Of a stretch of DNA of 64,000 nucleotides, positions 1 to 9,040 are shown in pieces. How positions within the stretch are numbered: the first letter of the stretch is position 1; the number at the start of each line of letters is the position of its first letter. The notes below the pieces were generated by a model. It was not told the origin of the DNA and did not search any database. It saw only the letters and a program-made list of their open reading frames with translations. The stretch is from JACVRX01 sp963831385 (GTDB lineage Bacteria; Actinomycetota; Actinomycetes; Jiangellales; Jiangellaceae), in NCBI GenBank assembly GCA_963831385.1, contig CAWHPW010000010.1:134457-198456 (forward strand), given 5' to 3'. A program made the translations under genes and the position numbers.

Positions 1-200
1 CGATGTGTCTGGGCATGAATCCCGACCAACTGGCGCCCGGTGAACGCAGCGCGTCGACGTCGAACCGGAACTTCGAAGGCCGGCAAGGCAAAGGTGGGCG
101 CACGCATCTCGTCTCGCCTCTCGTTGCGGCAGCGACGGCAGTGACCGGTCACCTGGCGGCGCCGGCGGACCTACCGGAATGGCCGGAGCTGAGACGGTAA
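1..200 (+). CDS. leuC: 3-isopropylmalate dehydratase large subunit, C-terminal fragment
   Basis: Only the last 65 codons are inside the window. They match the C-terminal end of LeuC: the fragment opens with CLGMNPDQL, whose Cys is a ligand of the 4Fe-4S cluster, and continues with the family motif around SNRNFEGRQG. LeuC with LeuD isomerises 2-isopropylmalate to 3-isopropylmalate in leucine biosynthesis. The stop codon TAA overlaps the leuD start ATG by one base, so the two subunits are translationally coupled. The 5' part lies outside the window. Confidence 0.93.
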   Translation, partial: MCLGMNPDQLAPGERSASTSNRNFEGRQGKGGRTHLVSPLVAAATAVTGHLAAPADLPEWPELRR

Positions 201-790
201 TGGACGCGTTCACGATCCACACCGGGACGGCGTTGCCGTTGCGGCGTAGCAATGTCGACACTGACCAGATCATCCCGGCCGAGTACCTCAAGCGTGTCAC
301 TCGGACGGGATTCGAAGACGGCCTGTTCGCGGCCTGGCGAACCGACGCTGACTTCGTGCTCAATCGGCCGGAGTATGCCGGAGCTTCTATCCTGCTCGCC
401 GGCTCCGACTTCGGTACCGGGTCCTCGCGCGAGCATGCGGTGTGGGCACTGCAGGACGCTGGGTTCCGGGTCGTCGTCTCGTCGAAGTTCGCCGACATCT
501 TTCGCGGCAACGCCGGCAAGTCCGGTCTGCTGACGGCGGAAGTGGCGCCCGACATCGTGGAGCGGATGTGGACGATCGTCGAGACGGATCCGTCGACGGA
601 AGTCACCGTCGACCTCAAGGCTCGCGAGGTGCGTAGCCGAGATTTCGTGTCGTCGTTCGAGGTTGACGACTACACACGATGGCGGTTGCTCCAGGGCCTC
701 GATGACGTCGGTTTGACGTTGCGCCATATAGAGAAAATCGAAGAGTACGAAGCCGGCCGGCCAGCGTATCTTCCTCGAACCGTTGGCTGA
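200..790 (+). CDS. leuD: 3-isopropylmalate dehydratase small subunit LeuD
   Basis: This 196-residue protein is the small (swivel-domain) subunit of isopropylmalate isomerase, the partner of LeuC in leucine biosynthesis. Visible family motifs are RSNVDTDQIIPAEYLKR near the N-terminus and GSDFGTGSSREHA around residues 75-87, the loop that reaches the LeuC active site. Length is normal for the family. An earlier in-frame ATG exists at 179, but ATG 200 is preferred: it overlaps the leuC stop as TAATG, and the family begins with the sequence that follows it. Identity is secure; only the start is slightly open. Confidence 0.95.
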   Translation: MDAFTIHTGTALPLRRSNVDTDQIIPAEYLKRVTRTGFEDGLFAAWRTDADFVLNRPEYAGASILLAGSDFGTGSSREHAVWALQDAGFRVVVSSKFADIFRGNAGKSGLLTAEVAPDIVERMWTIVETDPSTEVTVDLKAREVRSRDFVSSFEVDDYTRWRLLQGLDDVGLTLRHIEKIEEYEAGRPAYLPRTVG

Positions 791-837
791 GCGATCACCA
801 CGTTTGACGACACGCACGGGCAGTGTCGCGTATGTCG

Positions 838-866
838 TTGTGCCAACGCTGGTTTCTCCCTAGCGT
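838..866 (+). promoter_or_regulatory. Candidate promoter for hupB
   Basis: A -35-like TTGTGC (838-843) is separated by 17 bases from a -10-like TAGCGT (861-866), which fits the actinobacterial TANNNT pattern. It lies 52 bases upstream of the hupB GTG start. This is pattern matching only; no transcription start is known. Confidence 0.4.
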
Positions 867-918
867 GCAACGGGAATCGGGTTGTCGACCCGGCCGACCG
901 CATTCTTTGGGGGATGCA

Positions 919-1821
<903 letters not shown>

Positions 1822-1857
1822 AGGCCAGCGCCACCGAGGTTGACCGTCGCTGCCGTT

Positions 1858-1923
1858 GTGAAGATCGTCGTGTCTCTTTTGCGCACCTCCGTGGGCGCAC
1901 CCCGCCACCACGACGATCTTCAC
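1858..1923. terminator. Long perfect inverted repeat between convergent genes (bidirectional terminator candidate)
   Basis: GTGAAGATCGTCGTG (1858-1872) is perfectly repeated in inverted orientation at 1909-1923, around a 36-base loop that itself holds a TGCGC/GCGCA hairpin. It sits between the convergent ends of hupB and the small gene at 1942. There is no U tract, as is common for high-GC terminators. Termination is inferred from position and structure. Confidence 0.6.
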
Positions 1924-1941
1924 GACCCACCGGGATCGTGA

Positions 1942-2151
1942 TCAGTCCGGCAGCGTGATCAAGGTCAGGAAGCTGACGTGGAGCGTCGCGCCCGAGCCGG
2001 TCGTTCGGATCCGTACGCGTTGCCCCACCCGGGTGCGGAGCAGTCCACCGGCGTCGAAGGCGTCAGCCGAATACGGCAACTCGGTACCGTCGTCCAGCAG
2101 CACCGTGCCGGACCTGGTGACCGGGTCGAAACTTCCCACCGTGGCTTGCAC
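1942..2151 (-). CDS. Small cold-shock-domain-like protein
   Basis: This 69-residue protein begins MQATVGSFDPVTRSGTVLLD and has the alternating hydrophobic pattern of a small beta-barrel resembling CspA-type cold-shock proteins. It lacks the aromatic RNP motifs needed for classical single-strand nucleic-acid binding, so an RNA chaperone role is not supported. Similar short proteins are, from memory, common next to cofC in actinobacteria. It lies 75 bases downstream of cofC on the same strand and may be co-transcribed with it. The function is unknown. Confidence 0.7.
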   Translation of the reverse strand: MQATVGSFDPVTRSGTVLLDDGTELPYSADAFDAGGLLRTRVGQRVRIRTTGSGATLHVSFLTLITLPD

Positions 2152-2226
2152 GGCCGTAGCGTAATCGCGCCCGGAACCGAGCGTTCGCGGTCATCATGAA
2201 CAACGCCCGGACTTCCAGCTGTGAGG

Positions 2227-2889
2227 TCACAGCGCCGCGACGAGCTCGGCCGTTCGAACGCCCAGCCCTAACCGGAGCGCATCCCACAAGTCCACTTCGG
2301 TGTCGACGTCCCGGCGCACCGAGCCGATTCCGGCCTGGTCCAGTTCCGTAGCACCGCCAGCGCGATGGGCGGCCCGCGAGCGCCCACCGAATCGGGGCTC
2401 GAACGTCGTCGGGTCAGTCACGGCATACAACGTGGTGCCGACGCCGGCGACATCGCCGACGAACGAGGCGGGATGGCCGGAAGCCGCGCGCAGTGCTGTA
2501 GCAAGCTCATCCGGTCGCAACGAGGGCAGATCAGCCGACAGAGCAGCGACGGGTGCACCTGGCCGGCGCTGCACCGCGAATGCGGCGCCGTGCCGGAGCG
2601 CGGCGTTGAGGCCCGAGTCGGGTGCGTCGGCGATGACGACCGCGCCTCGTTCCGTTGCGTCGTCGGCCGTCAAGGGGTCGTCGGTGACGACGACGACTTC
2701 GGCGACTTCCGAACATCTCAGGGCAGCCGCGATGGTGTCGGCCGCGAAGGCTCTGGCGAATGCGGCGCGACGGGGCCCGGTCAGATCGGCGAGTCGCGTC
2801 TTGGCCACTTCGGGCCTCTTCACCGGCACAATGACCGACCAGGGGACCGACGGCGCTGGATGTGAACGCGGAGCATGCATCGGGACCAT
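2227..2889 (-). CDS. cofC: Phospholactate/phosphoenolpyruvate guanylyltransferase CofC/FbiD
   Basis: This 220-residue nucleotidyltransferase fits CofC (FbiD), which loads GMP onto 2-phospholactate or phosphoenolpyruvate in coenzyme F420 synthesis. Seen in the sequence: WSVIVPVKRPEVAKTRL (GTP-binding loop and Lys), the VVVVTDDP strand, AALSADLPSL (the metal-binding Asp region) and a conserved Gly-rich C-terminal half. The frame stays open up to 3039, overlapping the divergent plsC gene. ATG 2889 is taken as the start because it keeps the family N-terminus and frees the plsC promoter; ATG 2880 is the alternative. No other F420 genes are in the window, and cofC commonly stands apart from fbiA/B. 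Confidence 0.88.
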   Translation of the reverse strand: MVPMHAPRSHPAPSVPWSVIVPVKRPEVAKTRLADLTGPRRAAFARAFAADTIAAALRCSEVAEVVVVTDDPLTADDATERGAVVIADAPDSGLNAALRHGAAFAVQRRPGAPVAALSADLPSLRPDELATALRAASGHPASFVGDVAGVGTTLYAVTDPTTFEPRFGGRSRAAHRAGGATELDQAGIGSVRRDVDTEVDLWDALRLGLGVRTAELVAAL

Positions 2890-2988
2890 GATCCCAGCCC
2901 GGGGATCCGATGTCGGCATGGGTTCGACTCCGGCTCGCTCGCCGGTCACACTGACCCGGCCCGAACCGGATAGACCGAGGGAGGACGT

Positions 2989-3732
2989 GTGGCGGGACCA
3001 AAGCAGCGACTGGGGTTCTGGTACCGCTTCCTGGCGCATCTCTTACGCCCTGTCCTGATGGTGACGACCCGACGTGCCTGGGGCGGCACCGAGCATCTGC
3101 CAGGTGTCGGCATCGGCGTCGTCGTGGCGCCCAACCACATCTCCTATGCCGACCCACTGACACTCGCGCATTTTCTCTGGGATAACGGGCGGGCGCCGCG
3201 GTACCTCGCGAAGGAAAGCGTCTTCCGGATCCCAGTGCTTGGCAAGATCATCACTGCCTGTGAGCAAATTCCGGTCTATCGAGCGTCGCGCGATGCTGCA
3301 CAGGCTTTCCGGGACGCCGTATCGGCGGTGCGAGCGGGCGAGTGTGTGGGGATCTACCCGGAAGGGACGATCACCAAGGATCCTGGCCTGTGGCCGATGA
3401 CTGGCAAGACGGGAGCCGCACGGGTCGCCTTGGAAACGGGGTGCCAGGTGATTCCGATTGCCCAGTGGGGACCGCAGGAAATCCTCGCGCCGTACTCCAA
3501 GCGATTGCGCCTGTTGCCACCGAAGACCGTGCACGTGCTCGCCGGGCCACCGGTCGCCCTCGACGATCTGCGTGGCCAGCCGGTCACGCCCGACGTCTTG
3601 CGCACCGCCGCCGATCGGGTGATCGATGCCATCACGGCACAGCTCGCGGTGCTCCGGGACGAGTTGCCGCCGGCCACACGCTTCAATCCCGCCCTGTCAG
3701 ACACTGCGATCGAGACCGAGGCGGACGGGTGA
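2989..3732 (+). CDS. plsC: 1-acyl-sn-glycerol-3-phosphate acyltransferase
   Basis: A 247-residue PlsC-family acyltransferase that makes phosphatidic acid from lysophosphatidic acid and an acyl donor at the membrane. The catalytic NHxxxxD box is NHISYAD (about residues 50-56), and the acceptor-binding motif is YPEGTI (about residues 124-129). An N-terminal hydrophobic stretch may bind the membrane. A clear GGGAGG lies five bases before the GTG start. The stop overlaps the gpsA start (GTGA), which pairs glycerol-3-phosphate supply with its acylation, as in other actinobacteria. Confidence 0.92.
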   Translation: MAGPKQRLGFWYRFLAHLLRPVLMVTTRRAWGGTEHLPGVGIGVVVAPNHISYADPLTLAHFLWDNGRAPRYLAKESVFRIPVLGKIITACEQIPVYRASRDAAQAFRDAVSAVRAGECVGIYPEGTITKDPGLWPMTGKTGAARVALETGCQVIPIAQWGPQEILAPYSKRLRLLPPKTVHVLAGPPVALDDLRGQPVTPDVLRTAADRVIDAITAQLAVLRDELPPATRFNPALSDTAIETEADG

Positions 3733-4736
3733 GCCGGGCCTGCGTGTTCGGCACCGGCTCGTGGGGCACCGCCTTCGCCCTCGTGCTCGCCGACGCAGGA
3801 ACCGACGTCGTGATGTGGGGTCGGCGCACGGAACTGTGCCAGGCGATCAACTCGACCAGGCGTAACCCGGACTACCTGCCCGACATCGAGTTGCCGGCCA
3901 CAGTGCGAGCAACGACCGATTCGGGAGAGGCAGCGGCGGGCGCGGATCTGGTTGTGTTGGCGGTCCCTTCCCAGACGCTGCGCGAAAACCTGAAGCTGTG
4001 GGCGCCAGTCCTCCCTTCCGATGTTCCCCTCGTCAGCCTGATGAAAGGCATCGAGCTGGGCACCGCCAAGCGGATGAGCGAAGTCATCGCCGAAGTCGCC
4101 AGCGCACCGGCCGAGAGGGTCGCCGTCGTCTCCGGTCCGAACCTCGCTCGAGAGATCGCGGAGCGGCAGCCCGCCGCCAGCGTGGTCGCGTGCCTCGACG
4201 AGAAGAGGGCGCAAAAGATCCAGCAGGCGTGCCACTCGCCGTACTTTCGCCCGTACACGAATACAGACGTGGTCGGCACCGAGCTCGGTGGAACCGTCAA
4301 GAACGTCATCGCTCTCGCTGTCGGAATGGCCGAGGGCCTGGGATTCGGCGACAACTCGAAGGCCAGCGTGATCACCAGAGGGCTCGCGGAGACTGCGCGG
4401 CTGGGCGGTGCCCTCGGGGCGGATCCGTACACCTTCTCCGGGCTGGCCGGGCTGGGCGACCTGGTGGCCACCTGTTCCTCGCCGCTGTCACGCAACCGGA
4501 CTTTCGGTGAGAAGCTCGGCCGCGGCCGGTCTGTTGCCGAAATCATGGCGTCCACCCGGCAGGTCGCCGAGGGTGTGAAGTCGTGTGAGTCCGTTCTCGA
4601 CCTCGCGCATCGGGTGGGCGTGGAGATGCCCATCGTCGAGGCCGTCACCTATGTCGTGCGCGGTGAGATGACACCGACCGACATGCTGCGCAGCTTGATC
4701 TCTCGAACGGCCAAGCCGGAGCGACACGGTCACTAG
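3729..4736 (+). CDS. gpsA: NAD(P)H-dependent glycerol-3-phosphate dehydrogenase
   Basis: This 335-residue enzyme reduces dihydroxyacetone phosphate to sn-glycerol-3-phosphate for phospholipid synthesis. The N-terminal Rossmann motif is GTGSWGTA (about residues 8-15), and SGPNLAREIA and GTVKNVIALAVG (with the catalytic Lys) mark the family. GTG 3729 is chosen because it overlaps the plsC stop as GTGA and begins right at the Rossmann fold. Its TAG is part of a CTAG that also supplies the stop of the convergent PLP gene, so the two genes overlap tail to tail by four bases. Confidence 0.95.
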   Translation: MSRACVFGTGSWGTAFALVLADAGTDVVMWGRRTELCQAINSTRRNPDYLPDIELPATVRATTDSGEAAAGADLVVLAVPSQTLRENLKLWAPVLPSDVPLVSLMKGIELGTAKRMSEVIAEVASAPAERVAVVSGPNLAREIAERQPAASVVACLDEKRAQKIQQACHSPYFRPYTNTDVVGTELGGTVKNVIALAVGMAEGLGFGDNSKASVITRGLAETARLGGALGADPYTFSGLAGLGDLVATCSSPLSRNRTFGEKLGRGRSVAEIMASTRQVAEGVKSCESVLDLAHRVGVEMPIVEAVTYVVRGEMTPTDMLRSLISRTAKPERHGH

Positions 4737-5854
4737 CTCACCTGATCGAGGGCGTGGGCAAGGTCGGCCCAGAGGTCCTCGACGTCCTCAATGCCGACAG
4801 AGAGCCGGATCAGCGTCTCGGGAACCGCGGAGCTCTCCTCGTCCCAGCGGCGGCGGCGTTCCAGACTGGACTCGACGCCGCCCAGGCTGGTCGCGTGCAC
4901 CCACACTCGGGTCGCGCGACACAACCGGTCGGCGGTCGCCGAATCGCCGACCGGCTCGAACGAGATCATGGCGCCGAAGCCGTTCATCTGGGCAACGGCC
5001 CGCGCATGACCGGGGTCGCCGGGAAGGCCTGGATATCGGACCCGCTCAACGCGCGAGTGCGCAACGAGGCGTTCGGCAAGCACTGTCGCGCTGCGCTGGC
5101 TGCGCTCGAGCCGCAGATCCAGCGTGCGGATGCCACGCAAGGCGATCCAGGTCTCCAGCGGCCCAGGGATGGCTCCCTTGTAGGTGCGGTGCTCCAGCAG
5201 TCGCCGATAGGTCGTCTCGTCACGGGTCACGGCAGCCCCGAGGACGAGATCCGAGTGCCCGGCGAGGTACTTGGTGACGCTGTGCACGACGACATCGGCC
5301 CCGAGTTCGAGCGGCCGCTGATTGAGCGGAGTCGCAAAGGTGTTGTCTGCGCAACAGAGGGCGCCACGCTGCCGGCCGGCGGCAATCAATGTCGGCAGGT
5401 CGGCCACGGCGAGCAGCGGGTTGGTTGGCGACTCGACCCACAACATCGCGGCGCCGTCCATCGCGGCGATCGTCTCGTCGGTGTCAGCGACGTTCACCCG
5501 CCGTACCTGTATTCCGCGGCTCGCTTCGAGCAAGTCCAGCAGGCGTGCGGTTCCGCCGTACGGGCTGTGTGGCGCCACCAGTACGGCATGATCCGGCAGC
5601 AGGTCGAAGACAGCGGCCACGGCAGCCATGCCGGATGCGAAGGCGAGGCCCTGCCCGCCTTCCAGGGCGCCGAGCACGTCCTCCAGGGCCGCCCACGTGG
5701 GGTTCCCAGTCCGGGCGTATCCCATCGGGCCGCCCTCGACGTAGGTCGAGGCGAGGACTGGCGGCGCAGAGAGCGGCGAGTCCGGCGTCCGGTCGGGCCG
5801 GCCCGCATGCACGAGGACGGTCGCTGCGGAGAGTTCGGTTCGCGGTTGGGTCAT
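4733..5854 (-). CDS. Cystathionine gamma-synthase/lyase-family PLP enzyme
   Basis: This 373-residue protein belongs to the Cys/Met-metabolism PLP family (cystathionine gamma-synthase, gamma-lyase, methionine gamma-lyase). The PLP lysine lies in SVTKYLAGHSD; ESPTNPL and the GAIPGP and SLGGVES stretches are family hallmarks. It would act in transsulfuration or sulfur amino-acid breakdown; the sequence does not separate synthase from lyase. The frame stays open upstream to 6235, antisense to ddl, but ATG 5854 gives the family N-terminus. It is divergent from ddl, with only 36 bases between starts, so the two promoters must overlap. Confidence 0.88.
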   Translation of the reverse strand: MTQPRTELSAATVLVHAGRPDRTPDSPLSAPPVLASTYVEGGPMGYARTGNPTWAALEDVLGALEGGQGLAFASGMAAVAAVFDLLPDHAVLVAPHSPYGGTARLLDLLEASRGIQVRRVNVADTDETIAAMDGAAMLWVESPTNPLLAVADLPTLIAAGRQRGALCCADNTFATPLNQRPLELGADVVVHSVTKYLAGHSDLVLGAAVTRDETTYRRLLEHRTYKGAIPGPLETWIALRGIRTLDLRLERSQRSATVLAERLVAHSRVERVRYPGLPGDPGHARAVAQMNGFGAMISFEPVGDSATADRLCRATRVWVHATSLGGVESSLERRRRWDEESSAVPETLIRLSVGIEDVEDLWADLAHALDQVS

Positions 5855-5890
5855 GGTGGCGATTCTGCTGTGGCGAGTAGGGTCGCGCCG

Positions 5891-7012
5891 ATGAACTCCC
5901 AGCAGTTCCCCAAGATCCGAGTCGCCGTCGTCTTCGGGGGACGCAGCTCCGAGCACGCCATCTCGTGCGTGACGGCCGGCAGCGTTCTGCGCGTGATCGA
6001 CCCGGAGCGCTATGACGTCGTGCCGATCGGGATCACACCCAAGGGACGATGGGTTCTGGGGCCAGGGGACGCGACTCGACTGGCGATCACCGATGGCCGG
6101 TTGCCCGAGGTGGCCGACGACGGCGGCACGGTGGTCCTGCCCAGCAGCGCCGGCGCAGCCGAGATCGTCGTCAGCGAGCCTGGTGCGGTGCCGCAGACAC
6201 TCGGTGAAGTCGACGTCGTACTGCCGCTCTTGCATGGCCCCTTCGGCGAGGACGGAACGCTGCAGGGCCTGTTGGAGCTGGCTGGTGTGCCCTACGTCGG
6301 GTCCGGTGTGCTGGCATCAGCGGTCGGAATGGACAAGCACTACATGAAGCTCCTGCTCGCCGTCCATGGACTGCCCGTGTGCCGGCATGTGCTCGTCGAA
6401 CCCAGTGCATGGGTGCCGCAGCGGAATCGTGTGGCAGCGGAGGCCGCTGCACTCGGTTGGCCAGTCTTCGTCAAACCTGCTCGCGCCGGTTCGAGCGTGG
6501 GCATCACCAAGGTCGAAGGGCCGGGGGGCCTCGAGGAGGCCATACTCGACGCTCGCCGACACGACCCCAAGGTCGTCGTCGAGGAGGCTGTCGTCGGCCG
6601 AGAGCTGGAATGCGGCGTGTTGCAGAGCCGCAGTGGCGCCGCACCGGACACCAGCGTCGTCGGTGAGATTCGAGTCGACGACACCCACGAGTTCTACGAC
6701 TTCGACGCGAAGTACCTCGACGAAGCACACGTCGCTCTCGACGTGCCGGCCGACGTCCCGGCTGAGGTGGCGGCTGAGATCCAGGCCATGTCCGGCCGGG
6801 CCTTCCAGGCGTTGGCGTGCGAAGGGCTGGCCCGGGTCGACTTCTTCCTCCGCCCGGACGGCGCGGTGCTCGTCAACGAGCTCAACACCATGCCGGGGTT
6901 CACGCCGACCTCGATGTTCCCGATGCTGTGGGCAGCGACGGGTGTGGACTACCCCGCGCTGGTGGACCGGTTGCTGACGACGGCGCTCGCGCGGCCGACC
7001 GGTCTGCGTTAG
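5891..7012 (+). CDS. ddl: D-alanine--D-alanine ligase
   Basis: A 373-residue ATP-grasp ligase that makes the D-Ala-D-Ala dipeptide for peptidoglycan. Visible motifs are VVFGGRSSEHAIS at the N-terminus (most Ddl have EHEIS), PLLHGPFGEDG, FVKPARAGSSVG (ATP-grasp lysine loop) and VLVNELNTMPGFTPTSM (metal and D-Ala binding). The frame is open from 4754, but the upstream part is antisense to the PLP gene; ATG 5891 starts the family N-terminus. In mycobacteria ddl also follows gpsA and precedes the DUF3515 gene. Its stop overlaps that of the convergent lipoprotein gene by four bases. Confidence 0.95.
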   Translation: MNSQQFPKIRVAVVFGGRSSEHAISCVTAGSVLRVIDPERYDVVPIGITPKGRWVLGPGDATRLAITDGRLPEVADDGGTVVLPSSAGAAEIVVSEPGAVPQTLGEVDVVLPLLHGPFGEDGTLQGLLELAGVPYVGSGVLASAVGMDKHYMKLLLAVHGLPVCRHVLVEPSAWVPQRNRVAAEAAALGWPVFVKPARAGSSVGITKVEGPGGLEEAILDARRHDPKVVVEEAVVGRELECGVLQSRSGAAPDTSVVGEIRVDDTHEFYDFDAKYLDEAHVALDVPADVPAEVAAEIQAMSGRAFQALACEGLARVDFFLRPDGAVLVNELNTMPGFTPTSMFPMLWAATGVDYPALVDRLLTTALARPTGLR

Positions 7013-7458
7013 GACTTCTGAATGGCTGACGTCACAGCTGCGGCAAGGTCGGCCAGCACCACGGCCTCGGGAGCGTAGTCGTCGGGCACGGCGACCTCGA
7101 CATACGGCTGACGATCCACCGCGGTGAAGAATGTGCCGCCTTCCCCGTCGACCGGGAACCAGCCCACGCCCTCGACGTCGAGTAGCTGAGCGTCTCGCCG
7201 GTACTCGGCCGGCAACGGGACCCCGCACCGCAGCACGATGGGCGGGTCTCCCCACGCTGCCACCTGTTCCGAGGCTGGATCGACGTCGCGGCGAACCGCG
7301 TCGGATACCACGTCGGGCAGCGCTTCGAGCAGCTGTGCGCAGGCTTGCTCGCTTCCGGTCTCCACGGCGTGCGGCTCGACGTCGACGGCGCCGAGACCGC
7401 AGCCGACGAGGAGCGTCGCGCCCAGTGCCGTCGCCGTCAGATATGAACGACCGGGCAC
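7009..7458 (-). CDS. DUF3515-family lipoprotein
   Basis: This 149-residue protein has a short positively charged N-terminus, a hydrophobic stretch and a lipobox ending LLVGC at about residues 16-20, so it should be a lipid-anchored protein on the outer face of the membrane. The remainder matches the actinobacterial DUF3515 pattern (RCGVPLP; a WFPVDG-type stretch). The function is unknown. The start lies 22 bases inside the end of the upstream Lrp-like gene, suggesting co-transcription. The pairing with ddl and thiL is conserved in mycobacteria. Confidence 0.82.
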   Translation of the reverse strand: MPGRSYLTATALGATLLVGCGLGAVDVEPHAVETGSEQACAQLLEALPDVVSDAVRRDVDPASEQVAAWGDPPIVLRCGVPLPAEYRRDAQLLDVEGVGWFPVDGEGGTFFTAVDRQPYVEVAVPDDYAPEAVVLADLAAAVTSAIQKS

Positions 7459-7670
7459 GTCAGCGTGCGGGTGATCCCATCGACCCCTTGGACGCGGGCG
7501 ACGACGAGCTTGCCCAGCTCGTCGACATTGCGTGCCTCAGCCCGGACGATGACGTCGTAAGGGCCGGTGACGTCCTCGGCCATCGTCACACCCTCGATCT
7601 CGGCGATCTCGCGCGCAACGTCGGCCGCTTTGCCGACCTCGGTCTGGATGAGGATGTAGGCCTGCACCAC
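7437..7670 (-). CDS. Lrp/AsnC ligand-binding (RAM) domain protein, stand-alone
   Basis: This is a 77-residue stand-alone RAM domain: the C-terminal ligand-binding and oligomerisation half of Lrp/AsnC regulators, without the helix-turn-helix. Core features are AYILIQTEVGKA, the EDVTGPYDVIVR strand-turn and VDGITRTLTCPVV. Such proteins form ring-like oligomers that bind amino acids, and in actinobacteria they typically precede DUF3515. Three consecutive GTG codons follow GGAGGA; the middle one (7670) gives the usual MVQAYIL start. The real regulatory target, if any, is unknown. Confidence 0.85.
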   Translation of the reverse strand: MVQAYILIQTEVGKAADVAREIAEIEGVTMAEDVTGPYDVIVRAEARNVDELGKLVVARVQGVDGITRTLTCPVVHI

Positions 7671-7755
7671 CACGCGCGTCCTCCAAGCTCCTGGGCGAAG
7701 ATGTCCGAACGTCGCGGGCAAACCTACCGCGTGAGCGGATCATCGAGGGGGTTTG

Positions 7756-8703
7756 ATGGCCGAGAAGCTGGCCGACCTCGGAGAGTTCGGCCTGATTGCT
7801 GCCATCACGGCACGCCTGCCGCAGGCCGGCGGGGTGCTCGTCGGCCCGGGTGACGATGCCGCGGTGCTCGCCACCACCGACGGCCGGGTCGTGGTCACCA
7901 CTGACCTGCTTGTGGAGAACCGCCATTTCCGCCGCGACTGGTCGTCTGCCGCCGATGTCGGTCACAAGGCGGCAGCGCAGAATCTGGCCGATGTCGCCGC
8001 GATGGGAGCCGTGCCGACCGGCTTGGTCGTCGGCCTGGGTGCACCACCGGATCTACCGGCAGAGTGGGCGCTGGGATTCGCCGACGGCCTGCGAGAGGAA
8101 TGTGAGCCACTGGGCGCATCAGTGGTCGGCGGCGACGTCGTCCGATCTGATGTGGTGGTGATCGCGGTGACCGCGCTGGGAGACCTGCAGGGCCGTGCCC
8201 CGGTGACTCGCGCCGGTGCGCATACGGGTGACGTCGTGGCTGTCTGCGGCCGGTTGGGGTGGGCTGAGGCCGGTTTCCGCGTGCTCAGCCGAGGGTTTCG
8301 CTCACCGAGGGTGCTGGTGGAAGCTCATCGCCGGCCGGTTGTCCCCTACCTGGCCGGGCCACAGGCAGCGTCACTCGGCGCGACCGCGATGTGTGACGTG
8401 AGCGACGGGCTGCTCGCGGACCTCGGACACGTCGCCCAGGCAAGTGGGGTGGCGGTGAATATCGACAGCAGTGCCTTCGAGGTACCCGGGCCCATCAGGG
8501 ATGCCGCGGCCGCCATCGGTGCGAAGCCGCTGGACTGGATTCTTACCGGTGGTGACGACAACGCGCTCGTGGCGACGTTCCCGGCTGGGCTGGCGCCGCC
8601 TGCTCCATGGCGGATAGTCGGCCGCGTGTCAGCGGGCAAAGGGGTAACGGTGGACGGCGTACCCCACGCCGGTGATCCGGGCCACGCACACTTTCGGGAT
8701 TGA
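7756..8703 (+). CDS. thiL: Thiamine-monophosphate kinase
   Basis: A 315-residue PurM/AIR-synthase-fold kinase that phosphorylates thiamine monophosphate to the diphosphate cofactor. Seen: GPGDDAAVL (about residues 33-41, metal and ATP binding), TTDLLVENRHF (substrate-site Asp and following), NLADVAAMGA, VVGGDVV, CDVSDGLLADL and TGGDDNALVA, all in ThiL order. A GAGGGGG lies four bases ahead of ATG 7756; the TTG just before it is not needed. It runs toward rpmB on the opposite strand, with a short GATCGT/ACGATC hairpin between. Confidence 0.94.
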   Translation: MAEKLADLGEFGLIAAITARLPQAGGVLVGPGDDAAVLATTDGRVVVTTDLLVENRHFRRDWSSAADVGHKAAAQNLADVAAMGAVPTGLVVGLGAPPDLPAEWALGFADGLREECEPLGASVVGGDVVRSDVVVIAVTALGDLQGRAPVTRAGAHTGDVVAVCGRLGWAEAGFRVLSRGFRSPRVLVEAHRRPVVPYLAGPQAASLGATAMCDVSDGLLADLGHVAQASGVAVNIDSSAFEVPGPIRDAAAAIGAKPLDWILTGGDDNALVATFPAGLAPPAPWRIVGRVSAGKGVTVDGVPHAGDPGHAHFRD

Positions 8704-8717
8704 TCGTCTCCGCACGA

Positions 8718-8903
8718 TCAGCGGCTGACCTTGCCCGCCTTGATGCACGACGTGCACGCGTTGATCCGCTTCGGCGTGCCGTTGACCACCGTGCGTACCG
8801 ACTGGATGTTGGGATACCAGCGGCGGGGCGTCCGGCGGTGCGAGTGCGAGATCGAGTTGCCGAAACCCGGGCGCTTGCCGCAGATGTCGCAGGTGGCAGC
8901 CAC
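8718..8903 (-). CDS. rpmB: 50S ribosomal protein L28
   Basis: A 61-residue L28, complete and of normal length. It has the two CxxC pairs (CDIC near residue 5, CTSC near residue 50) of the zinc-binding form, plus the GNSISHSHRRTPRRW core. In actinobacteria, zinc-containing and zinc-free paralogues of several r-proteins often coexist; this is the Cys-containing form. It is divergent from the DAK2 gene (137 bases between starts), an arrangement conserved in the group. Confidence 0.96.
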   Translation of the reverse strand: MAATCDICGKRPGFGNSISHSHRRTPRRWYPNIQSVRTVVNGTPKRINACTSCIKAGKVSR

Positions 8904-9040
8904 GGGGAATCTCCTTGAAACGGGAATGCTGGTGCAGGCAACCGGAACAGGCTACCCAAGGCGCAACGCGAGCCCCAAATCCATGGTCGGCCGTGCGAGC
9001 TAACCTCCACGCCAGGTGCCGAGCACGAGGAGGCCCAGCG

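Noticed and set aside
4754..5890. Long N-terminal extension in frame with ddl
   Set aside because: It is antisense to the well-supported PLP enzyme, and Ddl homology begins exactly at ATG 5891.
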